The position numbers were made by a program, and so were the translations under genes. Below the pieces are notes generated by a model. That model was not told where the DNA came from and ran no database searches. It worked only from the letters and a program-made list of their open reading frames with translations. Shown one piece after another: positions 15,363 to 24,469 of a stretch of 64,000 nt of DNA (its first letter is position 1; each line of letters opens with the position of its first letter). The stretch is from Nocardia anocheti (lineage in GTDB: Bacteria; Actinomycetota; Actinomycetes; Mycobacteriales; Mycobacteriaceae): NCBI RefSeq assembly GCF_029675105.1, contig NZ_JAQQFV010000007.1, forward strand, positions 248,001 through 312,000, read 5' to 3'.

Positions 15363-18300
15363 TCAGTCCCAGACCAGTTCCCAGACGGTGACCGCGGTGG
15401 GTTCCCGGGTGATCGCGGTGCGCCCGTCGGCGGACAGCTGGATCTCGGCCAGGCCGGTGAAGGAACGGTAGGTGTCGTCGGACAGTTCGCCGGTGGACAG
15501 GTCGAACAGTTTCAGTCCACTGCGGTACACGAGTGCGAAGGTGCCATCCGCCGCGAGCGCGGCCGCGCCGACCGGACCGGGCGGCAGGGCCGGACCGCTC
15601 TGCCGGTCGTCCGGGTACCAGACGCGCTGGGAGCCGTCGTGTCCGGTGAGCAAGGAGGTGCGCCCGTCCGCGCTGACCTGCACCCGGTCCACGCCATCCA
15701 CGCCGACAGAGTGTGATCGCCCGTCCGCTGACGTCCTGATCAGCTGACCGTTCGGGTCGACATCGAGCCGGGACCCGTCGGGCAGCAGGGCCGCCGGGAC
15801 GGCAGGCGGCTCGTCGGCCGGGGTCGTCTCCCCGGTGATGGTGTCGATCCACCACCAGCCCGGGGTGGTGACCCCGTCGAAGTCCCGGGGCGCGAGCACC
15901 GCGACCCGGGTGCCGTCGGCGGTGAGGTGGACCCGTTCGCACGACCGGATGCCCAGCGGCCGGGGCCACAGCGCCCGGAATTCCCCGCGTCGGTGGCCGA
16001 GGACCTCGCGCCGCAACCGGACCAGGGCGGGGTGCCGCTGCGCGGTCGGCAGCTGGTCGGCCGCGCGCAGGCAGGCGCGTGCCTCGGGCAGTTTCCCGGC
16101 GGCGAAGAACTGCCTGGTCAGGTCGACGGCGGCGCGCACGGCGCGTTGCCGGTGCCGCCACCCCGGCGGTGGCAGCAGCAGGGGTGCCTCGACGCGCCGG
16201 GAGACGTAGAAGGTGCGCACCGTGCCGTCCTGTGTAGCGACCACGACCTTCGTCTCCCGGTCGGCCAGGACGGCGTGGGTCACCGGCGGGCCCGCGGTGG
16301 CCAGGGTGCGCAGAACCCGGCCGGTGGACATCTCCGCGAGGAACACCGCGCCCGTAGCCGTGCCGACCACCGCCAGCGCGCCGTCGGCACTCGTCGCGAC
16401 GATCGGCGATGCCGGATCGGTTCCGGCGGAACGCGGTGGCATCGCGGGCGCGTCCGAGCGAAGGTGGACACCTCCGTCGGCGTCGAGGCGTCCGATGGGT
16501 GCGCCGAACCGTTCGGTGGACGCCGTGCCGTGGACCTGGCGGTGATGGGCCGTGGTCAGCAGGCGCTGGGCCATCGGATCGTGGGGCAGCTGCCAGGGGA
16601 GCAGGTCGAGGTGCCTGCGCGACCCGCCGCCGTCACACCGTTCCAGTGCGACCGCGCCGAGGAACAGCTCGTACACCGGGTCGAGCGGGTCCGAGCGCTG
16701 CGCGTCCAGCACACCCGCCCGCATCTCGAGGTCGGTGATCGTGCCGGTCCTCCAGTCCAGCCGGAGGCGATGGTAGATCGCGTAGGGGTGGGTGGGGTCC
16801 TGCTCGACCGCGGCGGTCAGCAGCGTGCGGGCGGTACCGAGCTCGCCGAGCTCCAGCCACGACAGCGCCTCGTTGACCACGGCCTCGACCGGACGCCGTG
16901 CGGGCGCGGCCGGGCGCCCGCGCGGATAGTCCGCACCGAAGAGCCTGCGGTGGGCGGTGATCAGCCGGTCGGCGACGGCGTTCATGTCGTGCGGCCGAGA
17001 GGCGTAGGGCCGCAGGCACTGTGCGAGCACCTCGGCGATCTCCGGCGGCAGCGGGGGGACATCCGGTGCGGGACGCGGTGCCGGGCCGGTGCCGTCGACG
17101 AGTTGGTCCAGCAGGCGCGGCGCCTCGGTCCCGAGCATCGAGGGGCGGTGCCCGTGGAACATCGCCAGGACCGTCGCCGCCCACGACCACACATCGGTGG
17201 CCCGGTCGAGCAGCTGCCGGGTACCGGTGGACCAGGCGTGCTGCTCGGGCGAGCAGAAGGCGGGGGTGTACCCGGCGTATCCGGCGGCCACCGTCCCGGC
17301 CAGATCCACCGCCCGGCGCAGGGCCTCGACCTGCCGGGGCGCGCCCACCGTCCACGCCCTGGCCAGGCCGATATCGGTGATCTTGGCGAGTGTGCGGCCG
17401 TCGAGCTCGGGCGCGAGCAGGATATTGCCCGGCTTGACGTCCTGGTGCACGAGACCGCACCGGTGTACGTGATCGAGCCCCCACGCGCTCTGGATCGCGA
17501 TGTCGAGAATCCGGGCGAGCGCGGTCGCGATGCCCTGCGCGTAGAGCGAGCGATCCTCGATCGCGTCGGCGAGACTGCCGCCGGGAACCCACTCGGCCAG
17601 CACCCGCGGCAGCCCGCGATACCGCGACACGTAGCGGCAGGCCACGACATTCGGGTGCTCGCCGAGTTCGAGCCAGGCACGCGCCTCCGCCTCGAACATG
17701 GGCAGCACCGACGGGTCGGCGAAATGCTCCCCGCGCGGCGCCTTGACCGCGAGATCGACGCCCCAATCACGGTGGTGGACCCGGTAGACCACACCCATGC
17801 CGCCCGCGGTGATGATCGCGGTGACCTCGTAGCGCTCGTCGACCACCTCACCCAGCGCCCACTCGTCACCCGGCACCGCCGCCGCCTCTCTTGCGGCGAC
17901 GACATCGGTGCCGAGCTCGCGCAGGAACGTGCCGACGGTGCCGTCGGGGTGGTCGAGCAGGCTCAGGAACAGGTGGACGGCACGGGGATCGGGCGCGCCG
18001 TCGCCGCCCGTGGCGCGGGGGTCGGCCGCGGCCAGCTCGTGCATCCGGCCCAGGACCAGGGTGGCCTGCGTGTGCGGACGCAGGCGCGGTTCGTCCTCGT
18101 GGCACGGTGCGGAGTGATCGGCCCGCCAGGTCGCCGCGGCTGTCTCGGCGGCGCGGTCGGGATCGATCCCCGCGCGCCACACCATGGCACGGAGTTCGCC
18201 GAGTTCCTCGGCCAGTTCGCCGCGGCGCGCGTCGTGGCGGTCCGCGGCGGGCAGGCTCAGCGCGTCCCGGCGGCACGCCTGCACCAGTGCCAGCAGCAGA

Positions 18301-18386
18301 ATCCAGGAGGTCCAGTAGGTGCGCATGCCCAGATCACGGGCGGCTCGACGGGTGAGATCGAGGACGAATTCGCGGCTGACCGACAC
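15363..18386 (-). CDS. large Ser/Thr protein kinase with Clp-N-like and propeller regions
   Basis: This 1007-residue protein has three parts. Residues 100-170 resemble the Clp N-terminal repeat (R-L-R-P-H-T-Q then H-L-F-L-S-L-L-D-H and L-R-E-L-G-T-D-V). Residues 185-480 are a kinase with glycine loop A-G-G-M-G-V-V (194-200), Lys215, catalytic H-Q-D-V-K-P-G-N (314-321) and T-D-I-G instead of D-F-G (337-340). The Gln in place of Arg makes it a non-RD kinase. Residues 500-560 look TPR-like, and 630-1007 contain repeated S-A-D-G-R-T units of a beta-propeller. No membrane segment is evident. The GTG start lies 38 bp after acnR on the same strand, so co-transcription is possible. The target is unknown. 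Confidence 0.85.
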   Translation of the reverse strand: MSVSREFVLDLTRRAARDLGMRTYWTSWILLLALVQACRRDALSLPAADRHDARRGELAEELGELRAMVWRAGIDPDRAAETAAATWRADHSAPCHEDEPRLRPHTQATLVLGRMHELAAADPRATGGDGAPDPRAVHLFLSLLDHPDGTVGTFLRELGTDVVAAREAAAVPGDEWALGEVVDERYEVTAIITAGGMGVVYRVHHRDWGVDLAVKAPRGEHFADPSVLPMFEAEARAWLELGEHPNVVACRYVSRYRGLPRVLAEWVPGGSLADAIEDRSLYAQGIATALARILDIAIQSAWGLDHVHRCGLVHQDVKPGNILLAPELDGRTLAKITDIGLARAWTVGAPRQVEALRRAVDLAGTVAAGYAGYTPAFCSPEQHAWSTGTRQLLDRATDVWSWAATVLAMFHGHRPSMLGTEAPRLLDQLVDGTGPAPRPAPDVPPLPPEIAEVLAQCLRPYASRPHDMNAVADRLITAHRRLFGADYPRGRPAAPARRPVEAVVNEALSWLELGELGTARTLLTAAVEQDPTHPYAIYHRLRLDWRTGTITDLEMRAGVLDAQRSDPLDPVYELFLGAVALERCDGGGSRRHLDLLPWQLPHDPMAQRLLTTAHHRQVHGTASTERFGAPIGRLDADGGVHLRSDAPAMPPRSAGTDPASPIVATSADGALAVVGTATGAVFLAEMSTGRVLRTLATAGPPVTHAVLADRETKVVVATQDGTVRTFYVSRRVEAPLLLPPPGWRHRQRAVRAAVDLTRQFFAAGKLPEARACLRAADQLPTAQRHPALVRLRREVLGHRRGEFRALWPRPLGIRSCERVHLTADGTRVAVLAPRDFDGVTTPGWWWIDTITGETTPADEPPAVPAALLPDGSRLDVDPNGQLIRTSADGRSHSVGVDGVDRVQVSADGRTSLLTGHDGSQRVWYPDDRQSGPALPPGPVGAAALAADGTFALVYRSGLKLFDLSTGELSDDTYRSFTGLAEIQLSADGRTAITREPTAVTVWELVWD

Positions 18387-18424
18387 CCCTCACCCTAACC
18401 GGAAGGGTTGCGGCGGTGCGGTTC

Positions 18425-18991
18425 TCAGTCGCGGCGGCGGACCGAGGCCTCGACCAGGTCCAGGACGGCGGAGAGATTGTCGTCGGTGTGGCCGGACGCG
18501 ATGCGCGCGATCAGGCCGTCCAAGACCAGGTCCAGGTAGCCGAGCAGCACATCGGTAGGCACGTCGTCACGTAGCGCGCCCGCGGCCTTGCGCCGCTCGA
18601 GACGCGCCAGGGTGGCGGCGGTCAGTTCGGCCGAACGCTGGGTCCAACCCGCCCGGAAATCGGGATCGGTACGCACCCGGCGGGCGATCTCGAGCCGCGT
18701 ACCGAGCCAGTTGAATTCCTCGGGGCGGGCGAGCATATCGCGCATGACCTGCACGATGCCCTGATTGGCCGCGACCTCGGCCATGCGCTCGGCGTCGTCC
18801 TTGGCCAGGGCGAAGAACAGCGCGTCCTTGTCGCGGAAGTGGTGGAAGATGGCGCCGCGCGAGAGGCCGATGGCCTCTTCCAGACGGCGCACGGTGGCGC
18901 CGTCGTAGCCGTATTCGGCGAAGCAGCGCCGTGCGCCGTCGAGGATCTGGCTGCGGCGGGCGGCGAGGTGGTCGTCGCTGACCTTGGGCAT
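18425..18991 (-). CDS. acnR: TetR-family aconitase repressor AcnR
   Basis: This 188-residue protein has a TetR HTH at residues 10-50 (I-L-D-G-A-R-R-C-F-A-E-Y-G-Y-D-G-A-T, then G-L-S-R-G-A-I-F-H-H-F). Its position directly downstream of acn matches acn-acnR in Corynebacterium, where AcnR represses aconitase in response to citrate and magnesium, and Rv1474c in M. tuberculosis. The gap to acn is 133 bp and holds several hairpins. The G-A-I-F-H-H-F recognition helix is characteristic of this subgroup. Confidence 0.9.
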   Translation of the reverse strand: MPKVSDDHLAARRSQILDGARRCFAEYGYDGATVRRLEEAIGLSRGAIFHHFRDKDALFFALAKDDAERMAEVAANQGIVQVMRDMLARPEEFNWLGTRLEIARRVRTDPDFRAGWTQRSAELTAATLARLERRKAAGALRDDVPTDVLLGYLDLVLDGLIARIASGHTDDNLSAVLDLVEASVRRRD

Positions 18992-19016
18992 GAGTCCTCC
19001 AACGGGAATACACGGA

Positions 19017-19108
19017 CCCCCGCCCCGGAATCACCGAGACGGGGGCTCTCGCAAGAAGGGCATCCACGACGGATGCCCGTGCGGTGCAGCATCATTCGAT
19101 ACTGCACC
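19017..19108 (-). terminator. three hairpins between acn and acnR
   Basis: Reading leftward from acn, the arms are GGTGCAG/CTGCACC (19083-19108), GGGCATCC/GGATGCCC (19058-19078, five-base loop) and CCCCCG/CGGGGG (19017-19045). The compact middle hairpin is the strongest. They could attenuate or process the acn-acnR message so that acnR is made at a lower level. Confidence 0.55.
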
Positions 19109-19124
19109 ACCGGGATGCGCGGTG

Positions 19125-21938
19125 TCAGCCGCGGATCATGTTGCGCAGCACGTACTGCAGGATGCCGCCGTTGCGGTAGTAGTCGGCCTCACCGGGGGTG
19201 TCGATGCGCACGACCGCGTCGAACTCCACCTTCGAGCCGTCTTCCTTGGTGGCGGTGACCTTCAGGGTCTTCGGGGTGACACCCTCGTTGAGCTGGGTGA
19301 TGCCCACGATGTCGAAGGTCTCGGTGCCGTCGAGGCCCAGCGAGGCCGCCGACTGACCGGCCGGGAACTGCAGCGGGACGACGCCCATGCCGATGAGGTT
19401 GGAGCGGTGGATGCGCTCGAACGACTCGGTGATGACGGCCTTCACGCCCAGCAGGCTGGTGCCCTTGGCGGCCCAGTCACGCGAGGAGCCCGAACCGTAC
19501 TCCTTGCCACCGAGCACGACCAGCGGGATGCCCGCGGCCTGGTAGTTCTGCGAGGCGTCGTAGATGAACGCCTGCGGGCCACCGTCCTGGGTGAAGTCGC
19601 GGGTGTAACCACCCGAGACGTCGTCGAGCAGCTGGTTGCGCAGCCGGATGTTGGCGAAGGTGCCACGGATCATCACCTCGTGGTTACCGCGCCGCGAGCC
19701 CAGCGAGTTGTAGTCCTTGCGGGCCACACCGTGCGAGTCGAGATACTGCGCGGCCGGGGTGCCCGGCTTGATCGGACCGGCCGGGGAGATGTGGTCGGTG
19801 GTGACCGAGTCGCCCAGCAGCGCCAGCACGCGGGCACCGGTGATGTCGGCGACCGGCGAGGGCTCCATCTGCATGCCGTCGAAGTACGGCGCCTTGCGCA
19901 CGTAGGTCGAGTTCTCGTCCCACGCGAAGGTGTCACCCTCGGGGGTGGCCAGACCCTGCCAGCGCTCGTCACCGTCGAACACGGTGGCGTAGGACTTCTT
20001 GAACATCTCCTGGTTGATCGCCGACTTGATGGTGTCGTCGATCTCCTGCGGGGACGGCCAGATGTCCTTGAGGAACACGTCGTTGCCGTCGGTGTCCTGA
20101 CCCAGGGCGTCGGCCTCGAAGTCGAAGTCCATGGTGCCCGCGAGCGCGTAGGCGATGACCAGCGGCGGGGAGGCCAGGTAGTTCATCTTCACGTCGGGGG
20201 AGATACGACCCTCGAAGTTGCGGTTACCCGAGAGCACGGCGGTGACCGAGAGGTCGTTGTCGTTGATCGCGGCCGAGATCTCTTCGGGCAGCGGGCCGGT
20301 GTTACCGATGCAGGTGGTGCAGCCGTAGCCACCCACGTAGAAGCCCAGCTTCTCCAGGTACGGCCACAGACCGGCCTTCTCGTAGTAGTCCGAGACGACC
20401 TGCGAGCCCGGCGCCATGTTGGTCTTGACCCACGGCTTGGTGGACAGGCCCTTCTCCACCGCGTTGCGCGCCAGCAGGGCCGCGCCCAGCATGACCGACG
20501 GGTTGGAGGTGTTGGTGCAGGAGGTGATGCCCGCGACCACGACGGCGCCGTGATCGAGCACGAAGTCACCGCGCTCGGCGGAGCGCACCGTGACCGGCTT
20601 GGACGGACGGCCCTCGGCGCCGTTGGCGGCCGAGTGGGCCGGGATGTAGGTGTCGTCGGCGGCACCGGCCGAGACAGAGACCGGATCCGAGGCCGGGAAG
20701 GTCTCCTCGACGCCCTCGTCCAGCACGGTGAGACCGGCCGAGTCGACGTAGTTGACGATGTCGGAGCGGAACGCCGACTTCGACTCGCTGAGCAGGATGC
20801 GGTCCTGCGGACGCTTCGGACCCGCGATGGACGGCACCACGGTGCCCAGGTCCAGCTCGAGGTACTCGGAGTAGGCGGGCTCGTGCTCGGGGTCGTGCCA
20901 CAGGCCCTGTTCCTTGGCGTAGGCCTCGACCAGCGCGAGCTGCTCGTCGGACCGGCCGGTCAGGCGCAGGTAGTTCACGGTCTCGGCGTCGATCGGGAAG
21001 ATCGCGGCGGTGGAACCGAACTCGGGGCTCATGTTGCCCAGGGTGGCGCGGTTCGCGAGGGGGACCTCGGCCACACCCTTGCCGTAGAACTCGACGAACT
21101 TGCCGACCACGCCGTGCTTGCGCAGCATGTCGGTGACGGTGAGCACCACGTCGGTGGCGGTGACGCCGGGCTTGATCTCACCGGTCAGCTTGAAGCCGAC
21201 CACGCGCGGGATCAGCATGGAGACCGGCTGGCCCAGCATCGCGGCCTCGGCCTCGATGCCACCCACGCCCCAGCCCAGCACGCCCAGGCCGTTGACCATG
21301 GTGGTGTGCGAGTCGGTGCCGACGCAGGTGTCGGGGTAGGCCTGGCCGTTGCGGACCATGACGGTGGGCGCCAGGTACTCGATGTTGACCTGGTGGACGA
21401 TGCCCATGCCCGGGGGGACGACCTTGAAGTCGTCGAAGGCGCCCTGGCCCCAGCGCAGGAACTGGTAGCGCTCGCCGTTGCGCTCGTACTCGAGCTCGAC
21501 GTTGCGCTCCAGCGCGTCGGCGCGGCCGAAGACGTCCAGGATGACCGAGTGGTCGATGACCATGTCTGCGGGCGAGAGCGGGTTGACCTTGCTCGGGTCG
21601 CCGCCGAGGGCGGTGACGGCCTCACGCATGGTGGCGAGGTCGACCACACAGGGCACGCCGGTGAAGTCCTGCATGATCACGCGCGCGGGGGTGAACTGGA
21701 TCTCCACGTTCGGCTGCGCCGACGGGTCCCAGTTCGCGATCTCGCGGATGTGGTCGGCGGTGATGTTGGCACCGTCCTCGGTGCGCAGCAGGTTCTCCGC
21801 CAGCACCTTCAGGGCGTAGGGCAGCTTCTCGGTGCCGGGGACGGCCGAGAGACGGAAGATCTCGTAGGAGTTGCTTCCGACCTCGAGCGTGCCCTTGGCG
21901 CCGAAGGTATCAATCTTCGTCACGTCAGCTCCACTCAT
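19125..21938 (-). CDS. acn: aconitate hydratase A
   Basis: This 937-residue enzyme converts citrate to isocitrate in the TCA cycle using a [4Fe-4S] cluster. Cluster cysteines are seen in S-C-T-N-T-S-N-P and in the Y-G-C-T-T-C-I-G-N-T-G-P segment. Other aconitase motifs are V-G-T-D-S-H-T-T-M, M-A-P-G-S-Q-V and the C-terminal Y-G-S-G-S-S-R-D-W-A. Length and domain order fit the AcnA/IRP1 type. The start ATG is preceded by about 100 bp that carry an AcnR-like site on the far side. Iron-dependent and AcnR-dependent control is expected from relatives. Confidence 0.97.
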   Translation of the reverse strand: MSGADVTKIDTFGAKGTLEVGSNSYEIFRLSAVPGTEKLPYALKVLAENLLRTEDGANITADHIREIANWDPSAQPNVEIQFTPARVIMQDFTGVPCVVDLATMREAVTALGGDPSKVNPLSPADMVIDHSVILDVFGRADALERNVELEYERNGERYQFLRWGQGAFDDFKVVPPGMGIVHQVNIEYLAPTVMVRNGQAYPDTCVGTDSHTTMVNGLGVLGWGVGGIEAEAAMLGQPVSMLIPRVVGFKLTGEIKPGVTATDVVLTVTDMLRKHGVVGKFVEFYGKGVAEVPLANRATLGNMSPEFGSTAAIFPIDAETVNYLRLTGRSDEQLALVEAYAKEQGLWHDPEHEPAYSEYLELDLGTVVPSIAGPKRPQDRILLSESKSAFRSDIVNYVDSAGLTVLDEGVEETFPASDPVSVSAGAADDTYIPAHSAANGAEGRPSKPVTVRSAERGDFVLDHGAVVVAGITSCTNTSNPSVMLGAALLARNAVEKGLSTKPWVKTNMAPGSQVVSDYYEKAGLWPYLEKLGFYVGGYGCTTCIGNTGPLPEEISAAINDNDLSVTAVLSGNRNFEGRISPDVKMNYLASPPLVIAYALAGTMDFDFEADALGQDTDGNDVFLKDIWPSPQEIDDTIKSAINQEMFKKSYATVFDGDERWQGLATPEGDTFAWDENSTYVRKAPYFDGMQMEPSPVADITGARVLALLGDSVTTDHISPAGPIKPGTPAAQYLDSHGVARKDYNSLGSRRGNHEVMIRGTFANIRLRNQLLDDVSGGYTRDFTQDGGPQAFIYDASQNYQAAGIPLVVLGGKEYGSGSSRDWAAKGTSLLGVKAVITESFERIHRSNLIGMGVVPLQFPAGQSAASLGLDGTETFDIVGITQLNEGVTPKTLKVTATKEDGSKVEFDAVVRIDTPGEADYYRNGGILQYVLRNMIRG

Positions 21939-22036
21939 GTGTGAGGGTGTGCCGTCGGCGGGGCTGTGCCGACGGCTCGCGTCTTCGGAGGGAATCCGGC
22001 GCCGTGAGCGTCGGTTTCCTCGCGGTACGAGCCTAA

Positions 22037-22052
22037 CAGTACGCTTGTCCTA
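22037..22052. promoter_or_regulatory. candidate AcnR operator upstream of acn
   Basis: CAGTACGCTTGTCCTA matches the corynebacterial AcnR pattern CAGNAC-N4-GTACTG fully in the left half and in four of six bases in the right half. It lies 99 bp before the acn start, in the divergent region shared with the Rv1476-like gene. The consensus is recalled, not searched. Confidence 0.45.
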
Positions 22053-22218
22053 TGAAATACGCGGGGGCGGTTGTGAGTGCCGTGCGAGCATGTTCGACCC
22101 TGGAGTCGCGTACTGTGCCTGTCGAGCGAGTCGGGGACAGACAGCAGTGACGCTCACCCTGCAGTGTTGGACGCCCGTCGCACGCCAGGCGACCGAGGCT
22201 CGACAGACCGGATGGAAG

Positions 22219-22773
22219 ATGACCTTCTACACCTTTGCGCCGATGGCCGCGGAACTGCCGCCGAACATTGTGCCGAGCAGTGTCGAATCCGATCTCGCCG
22301 ACAATCACGTCGCCGCCCCCAAGGGCAAGGACCAGGAGGAACTCGCGGCGATCGTCGCCGCGGCGCGATCCGAGGGGATCCCGCTCAGCGTCGTCGTCGT
22401 TCCCGGTAATCCCGGCCACGACTCGAGCCTACGTGACCTGGCCACCCAGATCGGCGAGAGCACCCAGGGAACCGTCGCGGTCTTCAGCGACGACTGGATC
22501 GGCACCTACAGCGACAGCATCAGCCGGGTCCGGCTGGAGTGGGCCGAGGACGCGGCCAAGTACCGCGGCAACCATCCCGAGGAGGCCGTGCAGGCCTTCG
22601 TCGGCCGCCTGGAGCAGCCCGAGGGCACGTCCTGGGGCGTGATCACCGCCGTCCTGCTGACCCTGACCGCCCTGGCGATCGCCGGGCTGTACTTCGTGAA
22701 GGTCCGGCGCGGCCCGGACACCGAGGACCGGACGTTGTCGGCGCCGCCCGTCGATGCGGGATCTGCCAGTTAA
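22219..22773 (+). CDS. Rv1476-like membrane-anchored protein
   Basis: This 184-residue protein has a TPM-like N-terminal region (V-A-A-A-R-S-E-G-I-P-L-S-V-V-V-V-P-G-N-P-G near residues 50-70, then G-T-V-A-V-F-S-D-D-W-I-G-T-Y). A single C-terminal membrane helix (about residues 140-162) is followed by a short charged tail. Its position between acn and ripA and its overall layout match Rv1476 of M. tuberculosis. An upstream in-frame GTG at 22147 is possible, but the ATG start gives the better N-terminus. Function is unknown; the neighbourhood suggests an envelope role. Confidence 0.75.
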   Translation: MTFYTFAPMAAELPPNIVPSSVESDLADNHVAAPKGKDQEELAAIVAAARSEGIPLSVVVVPGNPGHDSSLRDLATQIGESTQGTVAVFSDDWIGTYSDSISRVRLEWAEDAAKYRGNHPEEAVQAFVGRLEQPEGTSWGVITAVLLTLTALAIAGLYFVKVRRGPDTEDRTLSAPPVDAGSAS

Positions 22774-22797
22774 CTGGTTTCTCTTCAGTCACATACC

Positions 22798-22865
22798 CAG
22801 ACCATTGGTCTGTTTATCGCGGGAGAAGCCTGTCCTTTGACAGGCTAACTTCGGGCTATCCGCGA
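22798..22865 (+). other. structured leader or terminator region before ripA
   Basis: CAGACCA/TGGTCTG (22798-22812) forms a tight hairpin followed by TTTAT, a possible terminator for the upstream gene. Just after it, an outer stem TCGCGG (22817-22822) / CCGCGA (22860-22865) encloses an 8-bp hairpin AGCCTGTC/GACAGGCT (22827-22846) with a four-base loop. The conserved blocks of c-di-AMP (ydaO) and GEMM riboswitches are not visible. It may be an unassigned 5' leader element for ripA. Confidence 0.4.
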
Positions 22866-23038
22866 ATTACGCCCGTGTCGTTCTGGTGCGGATGTTTCCT
22901 TTGTGAACTATGTGTCGTACGGTTGCGGTGTTCGCGTGAGGTAAAGCAGTGGTACAGGGGGCATTGGTCGACTTCTGTGGTCGGTGGGTGGACTGATGCG
23001 CCGGTGACGTGTGTCGAGTCGAGTTACTCGGAGGAGCC

Positions 23039-24463
23039 GTGCGCGCTGCGGGCAGACGGGAAGATCCAGGTCTCTTACGAATAGCGATCGGTTTGCTGAT
23101 GGCGCTGGCCGTGCTCGCCGGTGCCGGACCGGTCGCGGCGGTGCCCCCGCCCCCCGCCAACCCCTCCGACGGTGAGATCGCCGGGGCGGGCGCCGATGTC
23201 GACGCGCGGGTCGGCGAGATCGGTGATCTCATCAACCGGGTCGCCGCCGCCGACCAGCAGCTGCGGGCCCTCGACGACGTGCTCGCCGCCAAGCGCGAGG
23301 CCGTCAACCAGGCGCTGGTCGACCTGCAGAGCGCCCGCGACGCCGCCGACGCGGCCGCGGCCGCCGTCGCCGACTCACAGACCCAGCTCACCGACGCGGG
23401 CGCGAAGGTCGACGTGGCGCGCGGCGAGTTCGACCAGGTCGCCACCCAGGCGTATGTGCGACCGTCGAGCAGCGCGGTGGTCACCTACCTGTCCTCGGCC
23501 ACCCCCGACGCCGCCATGGACCGGGCGCAGGTGCTGGCCATGGTGTCGAAGAATCAGCGCCAGGTGCTCGACGACCTGCGCCGCGCCCAGATCGCCCAGG
23601 CCAACCAGAACTCCACCGCGCGTCAGGCCAAGGCCGACGCCGACGCCGCGGCCGGTGCCGCCGAGGCCAAGCGGAACGCCGCCCAGACGGCGATGACCGT
23701 CGCCAAGACCGAATACGACACCCAGGCCGTGGCCCGCGACGACCTCCAGCGCGACCGCGCCGCCGCCCAGACCGCCCTCGACGCCGCCCGCGCCACGGTG
23801 GCGGGCTTGCAGAGTCAGCGCGAGGTGTTCCTGGCCTGGGACGACCAGCGCAAGGCCGAGATCACCGCGCTGCTGGCCGCCGCCAACGCCGCCGCGGCCC
23901 GCGCCGCCGCCGATCAGGCCGCCCGCGACCGCGCCGCCCAACTCGGCGAGGGGCAGCGCCCGCATACCCAGCTCGAATCCACCCCCGCCTCGCCCCGCAA
24001 GACCAAACCGCGCCCGACCCAGCCCCAGATCGGTGGTTCGGCCGCGGTCGAGACCGTGATCGACCGGGCGATGTCGCAGCTGGGCGTGCAGTACGCCTGG
24101 GGCGGCGGCGACGAGGACGGGCCCACCCTCGGCATCCGCGACGGTGGCACCGCCGACGCGCACGGCGACTACAACAAGGTCGGCTTCGACTGCTCGGGAC
24201 TGATGCTCTACGCCTTCGCGGGCATCGGCGTCTCGCTGCCGCACTACAGCGGCTACCAGTACAACGCGGGCACCCGCGTCGATGTCGACGACCGCGAGCG
24301 TGGGGACATGCTGTTCTGGGGTCCGGGCGGCAGCGCCCACGTCGCCCTCTATCTGGGCAACGGCAAGATGATCGAGGCGCCCGAATCCGGTGACGTCGTG
24401 AAGATCTCGCCGGTCCGCGAGGACGGCATCATGCCCTACGCGGTCCGCGTCGTCACCGGATAG
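23039..24463 (+). CDS. ripA: RipA-type NlpC/P60 peptidoglycan endopeptidase
   Basis: This 474-residue secreted hydrolase cleaves the D-Glu/meso-DAP bond of peptidoglycan and helps separate daughter cells. A signal peptide ends in P-V-A-A-V-P near residue 35. Residues 40-290 form a long Ala-rich coiled coil, as in mycobacterial RipA, where it masks the active site. After a Pro-rich hinge, the NlpC/P60 domain (about 340-474) has Cys385 (F-D-C-S-G-L), His434 and Glu446. The GTG at 23039 is preceded closely by GGAGGAG (23030-23036); a GTG at 23009 would add ten residues. No ripB follows; instead an unrelated operon converges on it with only 6 bp between. Confidence 0.92.
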   Translation: MRAAGRREDPGLLRIAIGLLMALAVLAGAGPVAAVPPPPANPSDGEIAGAGADVDARVGEIGDLINRVAAADQQLRALDDVLAAKREAVNQALVDLQSARDAADAAAAAVADSQTQLTDAGAKVDVARGEFDQVATQAYVRPSSSAVVTYLSSATPDAAMDRAQVLAMVSKNQRQVLDDLRRAQIAQANQNSTARQAKADADAAAGAAEAKRNAAQTAMTVAKTEYDTQAVARDDLQRDRAAAQTALDAARATVAGLQSQREVFLAWDDQRKAEITALLAAANAAAARAAADQAARDRAAQLGEGQRPHTQLESTPASPRKTKPRPTQPQIGGSAAVETVIDRAMSQLGVQYAWGGGDEDGPTLGIRDGGTADAHGDYNKVGFDCSGLMLYAFAGIGVSLPHYSGYQYNAGTRVDVDDRERGDMLFWGPGGSAHVALYLGNGKMIEAPESGDVVKISPVREDGIMPYAVRVVTG

Positions 24464-24469
24464 CGCCGG

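Noticed and set aside
15927..18398. 823-codon plus-strand frame opposite the kinase
   Set aside because: Same shadow effect; the kinase motifs lie on the minus strand and the translation here is compositional noise.
18984..21944. 986-codon reading frame opposite acn
   Set aside because: It mirrors aconitase, has no recognisable domain and is rich in Val/Gly/Asp/His repeats typical of antisense frames.
22774..23038. c-di-AMP (ydaO) riboswitch upstream of ripA
   Set aside because: The hairpins present do not carry the conserved GGGGA and GAAUC-type blocks of that class, so I list it only as an unassigned structured region.
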